In this document: piece by piece, positions 1 through 11,160 of the stretch
Layout of the letters: each line of letters opens with the position of its first letter
Position numbering within the stretch: position 1 is the stretch's first letter
Assembly (NCBI GenBank): GCA_027922465.2
Contig: BQMF02000067.1
Location: 1,137,085 to 1,201,084, forward strand
Direction of reading: 5' to 3'
DNA: 64,000 nucleotides
Source: Turritopsis dohrnii
Taxonomy: Eukaryota; Cnidaria; Hydrozoa; Anthoathecata; Oceaniidae
The notes under the pieces: generated by a model
Told to the model about the DNA's origin: nothing
Seen by the model: the letters and a program-made list of their open reading frames with translations, nothing else
Database searches by the model: none
Made by a program: the position numbers and the translations under genes

Positions 1-1045
1 ACTATCTAACAGTGGAGGTGCTTTGGGTAAGCCTTCAAACCTTCATTTCGTAGTTATTGTTTGAAATTCTTATCTCTATATCTTGATGTTGCTAGGCTAT
101 CGAAAAATATGGAGTATAATCAGAAATATGGGAGTACCTGTTAAACGAGCTTCCGTGATGGAAATCCTCAGAGAAGTAGACCCAGAAGGTGTGAATGGTC
201 GCAGGAAAAGAAGGCTTAAAAGAAGAGTGTACTCAGTGCCCGGACCTGATCATCTTTGGCACATTGATGGGTATGACAAGCTCAAACCCTTTGGATTTAG
301 CATCCATGGATGCATCGACGGCTTTTCAAGGAGAGTTATTTGGTTAGAAGTCGGGGTGTCTAACAAACAACCTGAAGTAATAGCACATTACTATATTCAA
401 GCAGTAAAACAACTCAAAGGTGTGCCCACGCGAATCCGTTCTGATGATGGTACAGAAAACAGTATTGTTGAAGCAATACAAATTGCTTTGCGTTCCTCTC
501 ACACAGATGAATTTCAGGGATTGGGGAGTTATATAATTGGCACATCAACTGCAAACCAACGCATCGAGTCTTTTTGGTCTCAATTCAGGTTTGATCGGAT
601 TATTTGGTGGCGGAATTTCTTTATAGAGATGGTTAATATGTCAATCCTTGATGGTGGTAATCCAGTAATTGTAGAATGTGTTCGCTACTGTTTTATTACT
701 TTAATTAGAAATGACCTGACTGAATTTGCACGACGATGGAACAGGCACATTTTAGCTCCAAGTAACAATTGTATTTTACCACGTGGACGCCCAGATGTCT
801 TATATTTTGTTCCACAACTTTATAGTAGTCAACCATTTAAAAAGAACATTGACATGGATGAAGTTGAGGAATTTGAAGATCCCAGGTTTTCTATTTGCTT
901 GGAAGATAACTCGCCACAATTCTTAGAGTTCGCAGAGATAGTTTTGGGAATGAACAACATAGATGGGACTTCACGACCAAAAACATTGAAAGATGCATTT
1001 AAAGTTTATTTCATTTTGATAGAAGCAGTAAATGAATATATATAA
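1..1045 (+). CDS. DDE integrase-type transposase, 5' end outside the window
   Basis: Retroviral-integrase-fold transposase that would cut and join element ends in the nucleus. I read an exon to about 26, a 69-bp GT-AG intron (donor GGGTAAG, acceptor TTGCTAG) and a main exon from 96 to the stop at 1045. The three acidic catalytic positions are visible: D in WHIDGYDK, D in RSDDGTEN and E in NQRIESFW. Upstream lies the usual basic linker (VDPEGVNGRRKRRLKRR) before the catalytic core, and the C-terminus is acidic. The frame is open throughout. The N-terminal HTH part must lie before base 1. The gene converges on a HECT gene, as does the related integrase at 51-52.6 kb. Its family resembles the eukaryotic IS3EU/integrase-core genes; that naming is inference. 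Confidence 0.8.
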
Positions 1046-1632
1046 CAACCTGTGTCTGCACAATAAGGAAACCAAACCAAAAAGGAAAAAACAAATTCTA
1101 ACTGACCCAATGAACGTATGAAATGACCCAAACAATAATAAGCAATAAAAAAACGGAACCCTAAAAGCTATATATAATAAATGAACCAATGATATTTAGT
1201 AATGAATATATAGAACAAAAACACAGCGCAGCTAACAAGAAAGCTCGCAAAAAAGAAACGAAAATAACAGCAATAATTAAAGTTCTTTAAATAAAAAACA
1301 TTTGTGAAAAAACAACAACAGATAAACAGTTTGGTTCTAACAAAACATTTGGTCTCTATCCTTAAAGGAGGAAGCATCAAAGTTTTTTTCCACAAAATTT
1401 TATTCCTTTAAATCTTAGATAATAAAACAACAACAAAAGAAAGCAAATAGTCTCTGAACTGAAACTTTCTTAAGAAAAAATAGCATACTTTAAAGAAGTT
1501 ATGAAAGGGCTCGTTACTGGTATTGATGTATATATCATTAGAATGACATTCACATGTTAACTGAAAAACAAAAAATGCATAAAAAAGGGAACATTTTTTC
1601 AGTTTTTTAAGGGTGAAGTTAGATAAAAAAAT
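1046..1632. other. Short AT-rich spacer between convergent genes
   Basis: About 590 bases of A-rich sequence between the stop of the integrase and the end of the HECT gene. Open frames here are short and antisense, with low-complexity Phe/Cys-rich translations, so I call none. No repeat or RNA gene was seen. Confidence 0.5.
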
Positions 1633-3803
1633 TTAAACTTTCCCAAAACCAGGTGAATTCAATACGTCTTCTATAATGTTCTGAGAAAAAAATTCACCAG
1701 CATATCATCTTGATGCAGGGAAATTAATTTTAAACTGACAAGTATTCACTTTCACACGCTCGTTTTCCAAAAAGTCATGATCAAAGAGCAATTCAATTTT
1801 GCTTGTGGGCAAGTACTTTGACCCAGTAAGGAATACTAAAAAATCTTCTAATGAAATGCTTTTCTCTGACCATCTTTCATTTATACCATCTTCTAAATCA
1901 ACCAAGTCTATATATACCATGCTTTTTACTTTCCCAAAGCCAACTTCGTCAATAAAATTATGTAAGTTGTAAAGAATATCTTCCTCTATTTCGATCTTTT
2001 GATCTTCATTTGAATGGACTGAACTGAAGAGTCCCTTTACATCTTCAGAAGATACGCTTTCATACAAAAACAATTTCATAGATTCTTCTGGGAATTTTCT
2101 GAGAACATCTAGAACTCCTCCACACGAAAGTCCATTCATAAATTTTTGAATTTCTTCAAGTTTCGATGATATGATACAATGATGAGCAATGGTTTTCAAA
2201 AGTTTTTCCTTTTCATCAAAGGATGGCTTAAATTTAGTGTAGCCAAGATCGTAACGTTCATTGAAATCTGTCATGCATTGATTAAATGCAGCTTCATTAG
2301 AACAATTGCTGACTTCTACCAACTTTTCTCGCAAGTCTACATCAGGAACATCACTTATTGTGCAGTAGCAAGCTTCAGCACCTTCATATTAAAATATGTA
2401 TTTTTTGTAATTTAATGGGTATATTTGAATAAGATAAACATTATAAGTCAATCAAAATCACAATACAAAATTTCCTTACCTGTTATATAACCACTTAGCC
2501 CTTTGCTTAATTGATGTGGAGTGTCATATCCATGTAACAAAGCCAGAGCAACAAACTGACCAAAGCAATAGTAGTCACCACTTCCAACCTTTAACAAATC
2601 ATGCACAAAAACTTCATTTTTAACTGCTCCATGAAGAAGTTGGCCAGTAACAGATCTGTAAAATAGTGTCACAAGTTCACGTCCTGGACCACCTGTGTCA
2701 ACAGCTGATTCTTTAGTACCAACACTTGTGAACTCAACCTTAAACTTTGAAAGTGGTGTTTCAGAAAAAAATATTTTCAATTTTCTGATTGTGTCAGAAA
2801 ATATATGTCGACGTCTGACATTAAATGTAACACATTTGTTGACATTCATGCATAAGAATTCTTGAGAAAGCCTTTTAATTTCTTCTGATAAAGAACTTTC
2901 TTGTTGTTGTTTGGTTAATGCATTGATCCGCAACTTTCTCAAAGTATTCTGATCAGGCCTATCATCTGGTATTTGTTCATTATCTGAAAAAAGTTCATCA
3001 TCATTTGCAGCTGCACGGTCATTGCCATCCAAAGCAATGCTTCCTTTTTCTTGATCAATTCTTAGTGATTCTTGAAATTGTTTATCCTGCTCACATGGGA
3101 GGCATTGATACATATAGGTTCTTCCACAAACAGCACATATTTTTGTTTGAGAGAAAGTTTCTAGAGTTTGATCAAAGCAACTATTCTCCAAGTTAAAATC
3201 ATCATTGTCCAACTCAAAGTAGCGTTCAGTCTGAAGAACAAAGTAAGTTCTTGATGGTGTTAATCCATGCTTTTGTAAGTATTCATTTATTGATTGTGTT
3301 AGATCCATTATTACTCCACATGAATCGCACAAGTGTATACTCAACTCTAAAACATTTTCTTCAAAACAGTTTTCATTATTGTCTGGGAAAAAATATGTAA
3401 GAGCCAATGACTTTAAATCCTGAAATGTGGGGTCATCTGTGTCTTCAAAAAAAGCAAAGCGATGACCACCTCCTTCAGATTGTTTAACTATTTTGAAGTG
3501 ACCTTTATCTTTTCGTTGCCACCTTACTTGGATTTTCATTCCTTTTCCAGCTTTTCTCTTACTACTTTGACTTGCACAGCCACTCTTTTTATTGATTTGA
3601 GTCAGTAGTTTATTTAATCTAACTGCAGTTTTTTCATTTTTTGATGGTTTGTGACAGCCAGTACTGAAACTAGTGTTAGGCCTTTTTCTATCTCCTGTCA
3701 ATACAACTGAGCCCTGTGATGGTGGTGTTGCTGTTTCATTTTTTCTTTCTTCAATTGCAGCTTTCACTTCATCTTTGACTATTTGTCTTATAAGGGAATC
3801 CAT
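1633..3803 (-). CDS. HECT-type E3 ubiquitin ligase, G2E3-like, with a premature stop near the C-terminus
   Basis: E3 ligase of the HECT class, which takes ubiquitin onto a catalytic cysteine and passes it to a substrate. Exon 1 is 3803-2480 and exon 2 runs 2381 to about 1633, joined by a 98-bp GT-AG intron (donor ACAG/GTAAGG). Exon 1 has a low-complexity basic N-terminus, two CxxC pairs (CDSCG, CAVCG ... CLPC) and the HECT N-lobe, with VEFTSVGTKESAVDTGGPGR and LLHGYDTP. Exon 2 carries the rest, with FLVFLTGSKYLP and the expected catalytic Cys in VNTCQFKINFP. An in-frame TGA at 1705-1707 cuts the C-lobe. The same frame continues with recognisable HECT tail sequence (NSPGFGKV) to a TAA at 1633. 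So this is a freshly broken copy, or a C-terminally shortened one. It faces the integrase gene, as a second HECT fragment does at 53.1 kb. Confidence 0.8.
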
Positions 3804-4610
3804 AACAGAAATTCAGGCGCCGAAATTCATATACATATCAACTAAACAAAAAACAATCAAAATTAGGAAGTAGAAACTGTTTGTTTCTTGACCATCACCA
3901 CAATTGTGAGAAAAGGAAAGAGTTGTATAGACAATATAAAAACATTTCAGCTCAAAAGGTTTATAAGAATTTTATAAGAATTTACATTGCAGCTAAAATT
4001 TAAGAATTACAGAATATAAAATAATTTCTCCATCACAGCAGGGGTGTTGAAGAGAGTTATACAATAACAGTCACAGAAAGACTCCAAAAACACAAAAATC
4101 AAAACCTTAGGCATAATATATACATTTAGGTGAATTCCTATTACCTTTTAATATATCTCCAATGGTCAATTAAAAAGGCCTATATTTATTTTTTTGTGCA
4201 CCCCTGGCTGGCTTATTTTTGCACCATTAGAAACAGCCTTCATTTTGCAATAAAGAATTCAGGGCAGGAGAACCTCCCTGCAAGGGTTCATTTCAAGTCA
4301 TAGAGTCATGACCAATAATGGGATGCCTTTTTATTTGCTAGTTAAGAGAACACATGGATGATCCCTCCCTCCTGCTCGATGAAATGATGTAAATGGCCAT
4401 TCTTTTTAGGGTAAGAATAGTTTATGAATAAAGCAGTGTTATAGTCGGTTATAGTCGAAGATAACTTGAGTATCAAACAAAAATTAAGTTAAAAAGTTGG
4501 CCGCAGAAAGTTTCACTTCACACTACCCACTTCACCATCATGTCGCTTGAACTGTCACCATGCTAACTGAGGCACGAAACGAGTTATATAATCCAGACCA
4601 GATGCAATAT
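3804..4610. other. Non-coding AT-rich stretch
   Basis: I see no convincing gene, RNA or terminal inverted repeat here. The part next to 3803 would be the upstream region of the HECT gene. Confidence 0.4.
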
Positions 4611-4617
4611 AAGAAGC

Positions 4618-4775
4618 CAATATTTACGTGCGTGCGTAAAAATTTTTGTGCGCGTGCATAAAAATTTTTGTGCGGGCGTAGAAATTTTTGTGCGTGAATA
4701 AAGATTTTATTTTTTATGCGCGCACAACTGAAAAAATCTTGTGCGCAGGATATTTTTGTGCGCGCATCGATGAAC
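4618..4775. repeat. Minisatellite, about 22-bp unit with GTGCGTGCGTAAAAATTTTTGT core
   Basis: At least four tandem, imperfect units alternate a purine/pyrimidine GTGCGYGY block with an AAAAATTTTT palindrome. The last part carries inverted GCGCGCAC blocks. GTGCGC tracts are Z-DNA prone by composition. No coding potential. Confidence 0.75.
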
Positions 4776-4872
4776 CTTCAGGGCCATCGTAGATTTCATT
4801 ACTTTATAGCTTCATAATAGTCTCTAATATTCTCAATTCCCACTCCAATAATTAGAAACAGTTTATATATTA

Positions 4873-7258
4873 GTCAGGGCGCTGAGACGTAAAAAAATCA
4901 AATAACTATGCAAAATCGGGGGACAAATTAAAAGCTTGATAGATGTGATATACACCTATAAAGCAACACGAAAAACCTTACCGGACAAAATTATTTTATT
5001 TATTAAAGCTATCCAGGTCGAAAATGTGTGATTAAAAACATGCTTTAAAAATCCACATCTTTGACGCCATATTTTCGTGATAGCTTCTTTAGAATGTCAA
5101 TTTCTATTTTACATTCGATTTGAAAGACGGGGGTTTATAATGAAACAAGGAAAAATGAAGCGATATTATTATCGATTGTAAACTTGTAAATTAAATTTAA
5201 AAATCTACTTGATAATATAACTTTAGAACATTTCTTTTAATTTGAACATTTCTCAATTGTTCACAAATGACGTCAACCATTTTTTCAAGATTTTTGACCA
5301 CCCCTCCCCCCCTCCCCCGTCTGTCAACTTGTGTCAACTTTGCGTTGCCCCCTCCCCCTCAGTTGAGGTCATCGTTTGAGAAGAGATCCCCCTCCCCCTC
5401 CAAAAAAAACAACAACCTCCACCGCACTGGTCCTTTTGTATCTTAGTTTCTTACGCATTTTTAATTAGACGTAAAAACATTTGCAATGATCTTCGTGTAA
5501 TTTTTCTCTGATCAATCTCCATCTGCATCTCCATCCTTTTCGATATACGGATAGCGGCAAAGAGACCCTGGGTTCGAGGTTGTCTCCATCTGTGCTTACT
5601 GTTTTACGTTCGTACATCACGTGAGCGAAAAAACGGAACAACGGAGCCAACAAAAACAATACGGAAGGACTTTCCCACGCCACGACGGACCACATCAAGA
5701 TCACATTCAGTGTAAACATTTTCATACTTAATTAGAAAAGTCAAGGTTTTGAAAATTGTGAAGGTTGACGTCAACTGTTGTAGCACCCTCCCCCCGTCAA
5801 CCAGCGTCAACTTTAGCATAAAGAGAGAAAGAGAGATGGTCATGGTTTGTTCAAACGTCTTTTATTCTCAGAAATCCTTACTTCGATTAATGCGGCATGG
5901 ATGATGTCCGTATACTTTGTGTGTAACTACTTGCTGTATCTGTGGTGTTAAAAACATCCAAACGAGGCGGTGGATATGAGGATTTAGGGAAGTGTGTGAC
6001 CGAGACTGCTGCTACAACGTTTACCTCACAATAAGGAATGACAATAACAGTTTGCTAACTGATGTTTCTGGGAAAGATTGGCAGAGCATTGTATCTCTTG
6101 AGTTCCAATATCATCGAATATGCTACCGGGATTACACTCGACCACTGAAGCGTTTTTCTTCTTTTACTGATACAGTTATTGTATCTGTTGCAAAAATTGT
6201 GAAAGAGAAGGTCATTGATAATTTCGTGATTATAGATACAGAGGAACTTCTCAATATACAAAAACAGGCTGGCATTTCTATGATTCCTGATAAACGAACT
6301 AGATAGAATTATTCAATGTCACAAAGATGAAGTGGACTGTTGGCGACAAAAGTATGGACAATCGCTCTTATTTAAAAAAACGAAGAGAAAGGGCGAATTA
6401 TCGAAATCCTATGTAAGGAGATAACCGATTTGAAAAGTCGTGATTGTCCATTGACGATAAGATATGCAAAGTTGCTGCTGTAATTCGCGAGGAAATACAT
6501 TTATTGTCACCAACTTTCACTTTACTTGAATCTACTTGAAAACTCTTTACTTGAATTTTTTACAATCGTTCCATCGTCCTTAAAGGCTAATGCGAAACAT
6601 ATTGGTCAGTAGCAGAACAACTGTATCTAACAAAAAGACACGAGTTATTGATAGCCTCTGCCAAGATATCATCTTTAATGCACATGGAGGAAAATATTGC
6701 ACTAAAAAGCACGTTCAGTTGTTTGCAGATCGCATGGCTTGAAGTGCTCCGAGTTATGTAACTGCGTGAACTGCGAGAATCTTTTTTCCGATGGAAGAAG
6801 ATGATTGTTATTCCAGTGATGAGTTTGATAGCGACACTGAATAGTTTACATATTTTGTTTACTTGTAACGTTGTGTTGTGTTGATCTTTACCCCGTGAAT
6901 TTCATTCAGATTTGTTCTTCCAATTCGTCAAACTTCATAAGTGATGACGTCATAGAAATACTTTCTATCATGTATAATTCGACATAGACAGATAATTTCT
7001 ATATGACCTTTTCATAACTTTTGTTCAGTTCAAAAAATGTGATCGAATGGTATATATGTTAACAATTTTAGGTGAACTATATTTTTTGTCCTATGGATGA
7101 CGTCATCAAAACCAATATAGGTCAAGGAAATGGCCCTTAAATAAATTCAGATTGTCCGGTAAAGAATTTCGTGATCAGTACGATCTACTGAACCGGTTTC
7201 ACTTAAAAATAATTTGTCCCTCTCGTTTCCAGTTTTTTTTACGTCTCAGCGCCCTGAC
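4873..7258. mobile_element. 2.39-kb DNA transposon with perfect short TIRs, decayed inside
   Basis: The left end GTCAGGGCGCTGAGACGT, followed by A-rich sequence, is matched in reverse complement at 7241-7258. Both ends are flanked by TATATTA (4866-4872 and 7259-7265). The repeat may be a shorter TA-containing duplication, because the flank is partly palindromic. No intact transposase is visible. One recognisable coding remnant lies at 5992-6306. The superfamily cannot be fixed from the ends alone; TA/TTA-type duplication would fit Harbinger or mariner-like elements. Confidence 0.75.
5992..6850 (+). pseudogene. Decayed element-borne gene with a CYRDYTR motif
   Basis: A 104-residue open frame contains FQYHRICYRDYTRP, a Cys/His-rich pattern I associate with multi-copy cnidarian element genes of unknown function. 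After a stop at 6304, related frames continue with interruptions. Near 6640 a piece reads like the KKTRVIDSLCQDIIF segment of the same protein family. I cannot assign a biochemical function. It lies wholly inside the TIR element. Confidence 0.45.
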
Positions 7259-8023
7259 TATATTAAGGCAAGGTGAGACAAGACAACTCAACCAAAATGC
7301 ATCGTTTAAATAGTATTCGAGAAAGGTCTATTGCTTTTCATCTACCATCATGCGACGTAAAACCTGCCCCCCTAATGCAGCGAACCTCTGCTGGGTTTTG
7401 GTGTAAAGCTATTAAATAGCACGAGGCAAATGCTTCTAACATATCTGTATCGTACGATGCTGTGACATGTAATGATCGATTTCCGATTCCATGATTTACA
7501 AATGGTTCTTCATGTAGTAGAATATAATGACCCCCGTTAGATTATTTTGACCCCTGTGGTTTACGCTTTTTATAACTTAATCCTTATTCACTCGAGTTTC
7601 CAAAACTTTTGTAGTATCAAACGGACTAGCAGTTATATCGTAAATAAAATAGAAAAAATAGAACATATTGGAAATAGTTGGCAATAAAACATACAAGTAG
7701 CTGTTTAACCCAATGTTAATAGTAACTGTTTAAAATTTCTTTTGTTTTACAACATTTAAAAACTCAGACCGCAAATCTTTGACAACATTTCAATATGTAT
7801 TTCCAAGATCCTGGAACCCAAGATGAAAGGTGATCACCATGTTATCCGCTTGTCTCGAAAAGAAACACTTCTTTATTTACTCGGGAGAAATTGGAATAGG
7901 AAAAAGAAAAATGAGAATTGCCTATTTTGTGCAAACTCATTTTTTTCATACATAAATAACCCTTACAAAGCCCTTAACCATTAGCTGAGGGTGAATAATC
8001 TAGTGGTCAGTATATTATTATAG

Positions 8024-8240
8024 CACCACTCATTTGTGAGTTTTCCCTGTTCGTCTAGTCCACGTAACTGTTTACGATTGGTTGCAACTATATCCGGGTA
8101 TTTTTAGGGGATACGTGTCAAATTTTAGAACAATGTTCTATTATAGTGTTCTATTATAGTGCTGCCCATTCGTGAGTTTCCCTGTTACGTAACTGTTCAC
8201 GATTGGTTGGAACTATCCGGGTATTTTTAGGCCATGTGTG
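8024..8240. repeat. Direct duplication upstream of the RPA-like gene
   Basis: Two copies of an approximately 90-bp segment (about 8024-8118 and 8157-8240) share CACTCATTTGTGAG/GCCCATTCGTGAG, GTAACTGTT, ACGATTGGTTG and CCGGGTATTTTTAGG. The second copy ends about 100 bp before the start codon of the RPA-like gene, so this may be a duplicated promoter. The rest of 7266-8330 shows nothing else I can name. Confidence 0.6.
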
Positions 8241-8337
8241 ACAAATATTCGATCGAAGCATTTCCTTTCCTCTTTCTTCAACGTGGTGTAAATCGAGCGG
8301 ATTCCGTGATCTAAAAGGAAGAATAATCATTAAAATA

Positions 8338-9682
8338 ATGTCAACCAACGATTTAAATAACGATTTAAATACAGTAGAAGAGCCAAAAAGCAATTTTTCA
8401 ACAGACGCAGAAGGTCAAAAACAAAGCGATGCAGAAAAAAAACGGAAAGGTCAGTATGACATTATTGCTTACCATGATTGCAGTGTTAGGTATATTTAAA
8501 TGTGTGTTGAGGGTGCGTTCTGTAATCTTGAATGACGAAGGGATCCTATGATAAAAACTAATTAGATCATTTGTGTAGGTTCACTTATTGGATACGTAAC
8601 GAACTTGTCGCCAGTGAAGAAAGCACGCAAAAACTCTGCTGTTGAGTACTACAACTTCAATCTGCAAACTGCCGATCAAAATTATAAAGGGTGCTGTTTC
8701 GATCCTAACATGCATGAAAAATTTCAGGATGCTGCTGATACTAAAAAGTCATTGCTGTTGACCAATGCTAAAGTTAATATTAACAAATATACCAAGAAGG
8801 AAGAAGTTATTGTTTCCAGGTCAACGTCAATTGAAGAACAGGAAGTTGATTTTGCATTCGATGAAAAGGCAACAGTCTCTGACAAGGCACCAAATCATAA
8901 GCTGGAATATATCCGATCATCTGTCCCAGGTAAGGAACTACTTTCAGTTCATGTTTTTATCTTTCTTTCAATTATCAGCTTGAATATAATTATGATCGTC
9001 TGTTCCAGGTAAAGAACTAGTATCAGTTCATGTTTACCTTTCTGTGGAAGGCCGTATTCGAGTGATGACGACATCACAATTTTCTGAAGAACCTGTTTCC
9101 AAGCTTGAAACTAAAATTAATGATGATACTGGAACAATGCGTCTGGTTATGTATGGTCAACATGCTTTAGAGGCTGTAAAAAGTGGATCTTTCGTAATAT
9201 CTAACCTTAGTGTACGTGTTCTTCGAGATGGTTCAAAATACTTGTCGACGACATCAACTACTTCATTCAGCAAATCCTCAGACAACATCCAACCAAGTAG
9301 TTTACAACTTGATGACCTTCAGCTGAAACAATACAAGTTGCCACCTTCAACTGTGATTGTCTTAAAACAGTTTACATGTATTCGATGTAAGGAAGAGTTT
9401 CAACTGCAAGCTGAGCAAGGTGATTTCATGAGGTGCCCATTATGCCAAGCATTCGCTAAAAAATCAAATTTCAGATTCCATTACACTTTAAAACTTACTT
9501 TTCATGAGGATGCTTGCCATGAGGTGATAATGTATCGACATCAAGTGCAGTTATACTTCAACTCCCGAAAAATTCCAGTGCCATCCTGTGATGATCAGCT
9601 TGTTGCAATGATTCTAGCTGATGAAGTAACCACTTTGATTTGTAACAATCGTAATAACTGTTATGCAGTTAAAGTTACTTAA
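8338..9682 (+). CDS. OB-fold, RPA-like single-stranded DNA-binding protein, 378 aa, three exons
   Basis: Likely binds single-stranded DNA. Exons 8338-8449, 8579-8929 and 9009-9682 join in phase with GT-AG introns and give an uninterrupted frame ending in TAA. The middle region has an OB-fold signature seen in replication factor A-like proteins: a basic/polar strand pattern, then MRLVMYGQHALEAV and a KYLSTTSTTSF segment. Near the C-terminus a zinc ribbon, CIRCKEEF ... MRCPLCQ, is followed by FHYTLKLTF, as in the C-terminal DNA-binding domain of the RPA large subunit. The N-terminal third is low-complexity and contains VKKARK, a possible nuclear signal. No other replication gene is adjacent. 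Such OB-fold genes are often carried by mobile elements, so host versus element origin is open. Confidence 0.75.
8912..9040 (+). repeat. Tandem duplication that forms the second intron of the RPA-like gene
   Basis: The segment around CTGTCCCAGGTAAGGAACTA (from about 8914) is repeated as CTGTTCCAGGTAAAGAACTA (from about 9000), followed in both by a related CAGTTCATGTTT block. Both copies hold AG|GT. The exon 2/3 splice falls at the same point in each, so the intron is bounded by the two duplicated copies. Confidence 0.7.
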
Positions 9683-11155
9683 TATATATATTGTATAATA
9701 TATACATAATTGGATATTGATATATAGTAGAAGCAACTGTTTTTCCTATTTTTAAGTTGATATATACTCATTTGCCTTTCTTTATATTTCAAGGATGACA
9801 CTTCTGTTCACGTAATCAAAAATACAACGAAACTGTATAAGTTTCAAATGAATAGTGTTTGTACGTATTCTTACTTTAACAATTTTTGTTCAAAGTTCAG
9901 TTTTTCAGAGTTTTAGTGGTAGATTCACAAAATGTTGCTTACAGGTTTCTTAGAAACATTGTTTATCATTTATTAACTGCTTTGTATTTCTATTTTACCT
10001 TTAAAATAACTCTTGTGTTATGATGAACTTTTCTGGCAAAGTTAGCAGAGTCAAATGATTTCCATTCCCATTTTGCTACGCATATCTTCAAAGGGATTCG
10101 GGAAAACTAAAAACATTTTTACACCGGGCGGAGATTTTATGAAATGATTTTTTTTTTTTTTTATGAAATTAAAATACTTGAAATTCATTGGATAACACAA
10201 CCGCCGATTGGTGCATTAAGCGCCACTTTTACGAAAGGGTGCTAATTAACTTGATAGTGCTTGTTTATTGGCTAGATTTCGGCCATGTGATAATCCGGGT
10301 ATTTTTCGACATGCCGTTCGCATAATGGCATATTTATCAGCGTGAGGACCGAAGAATCCTTAGATTTCCAAAAGTTGATTGATCAATGTTGAATAGATTT
10401 AAAAGAAGATTTACACTTCAAAAACCGAAAGTAAAGGGTAGAAATTTATAATTATCTTACAATGATTCTACTGTGTTCATTCTTTTCTAAAAGCTCCAAT
10501 GTTTTATCGTACAGTAAAAACAGTGTGTGTTTTTTCTAAAAGGTCGTTTGTTTCATGTGTTGGCTGTAATGCTTTTTAAGCTCTGGATACATACAGCTCA
10601 GCTCAGTATTATCAATGTCCTAAATTAGGAATGGGGACTTACTATTTACGATAGCAAATTGAAACTTACCTTGATTGTCTGAAAGCATATAAATTTGATG
10701 TTATTTTATTATATTAGGAGTTAATGTCAGGTTCGTATTGTGTCAGTTATGCTTTCATAATGCCCTGGTGTGTATACGTAATTAAAAATTTGTTGTTTTT
10801 TAAGTTTCTGAACAAATTTTTATAATCTTTTCATGAAATTTAGTTCAGGTAATGCATGTTTCTAAATTAAAAAAGATAGCAGTGACTTAGGAATTAGGAA
10901 TTCTATTAGGATGGTAGGCATTTACATTAACTTACATTGTCTTATCTGAATTGATCACTGAATCATTTCGTCCAACAAAATAAAGAACATTCTTTATTCA
11001 GGTATAATCAAGTTTATTAGTGTTTATTGGTATAAAGTTTTGCATAGTGAAAATTATGTTTTTTCCAGATTTTTGGGGAGTACATGATCTGCGGAAATGA
11101 TTCAACTTTTCTTAAATTTCAAGAATGTCAATCATAGTCTTTTTTTTTTCATACT
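9683..11155. other. Non-coding stretch
   Basis: AT-rich sequence without a supported gene. Part near 10262-10320 (ttggctagatttcggccatg, CCGGGTATTTTT) recalls the duplicated block upstream of the RPA-like gene, so the same repeat may flank the gene on both sides. Confidence 0.4.
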
Positions 11156-11160
11156 TCAGC

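Noticed and set aside
971..1395. Two minus-strand frames rich in Phe, Cys and Leu
   Set aside because: Low-complexity translation of A-rich spacer, no start context or motif.
5465..5843. Overlapping minus-strand frames inside the TIR element
   Set aside because: Mutually overlapping, no recognisable motif; probably chance frames.
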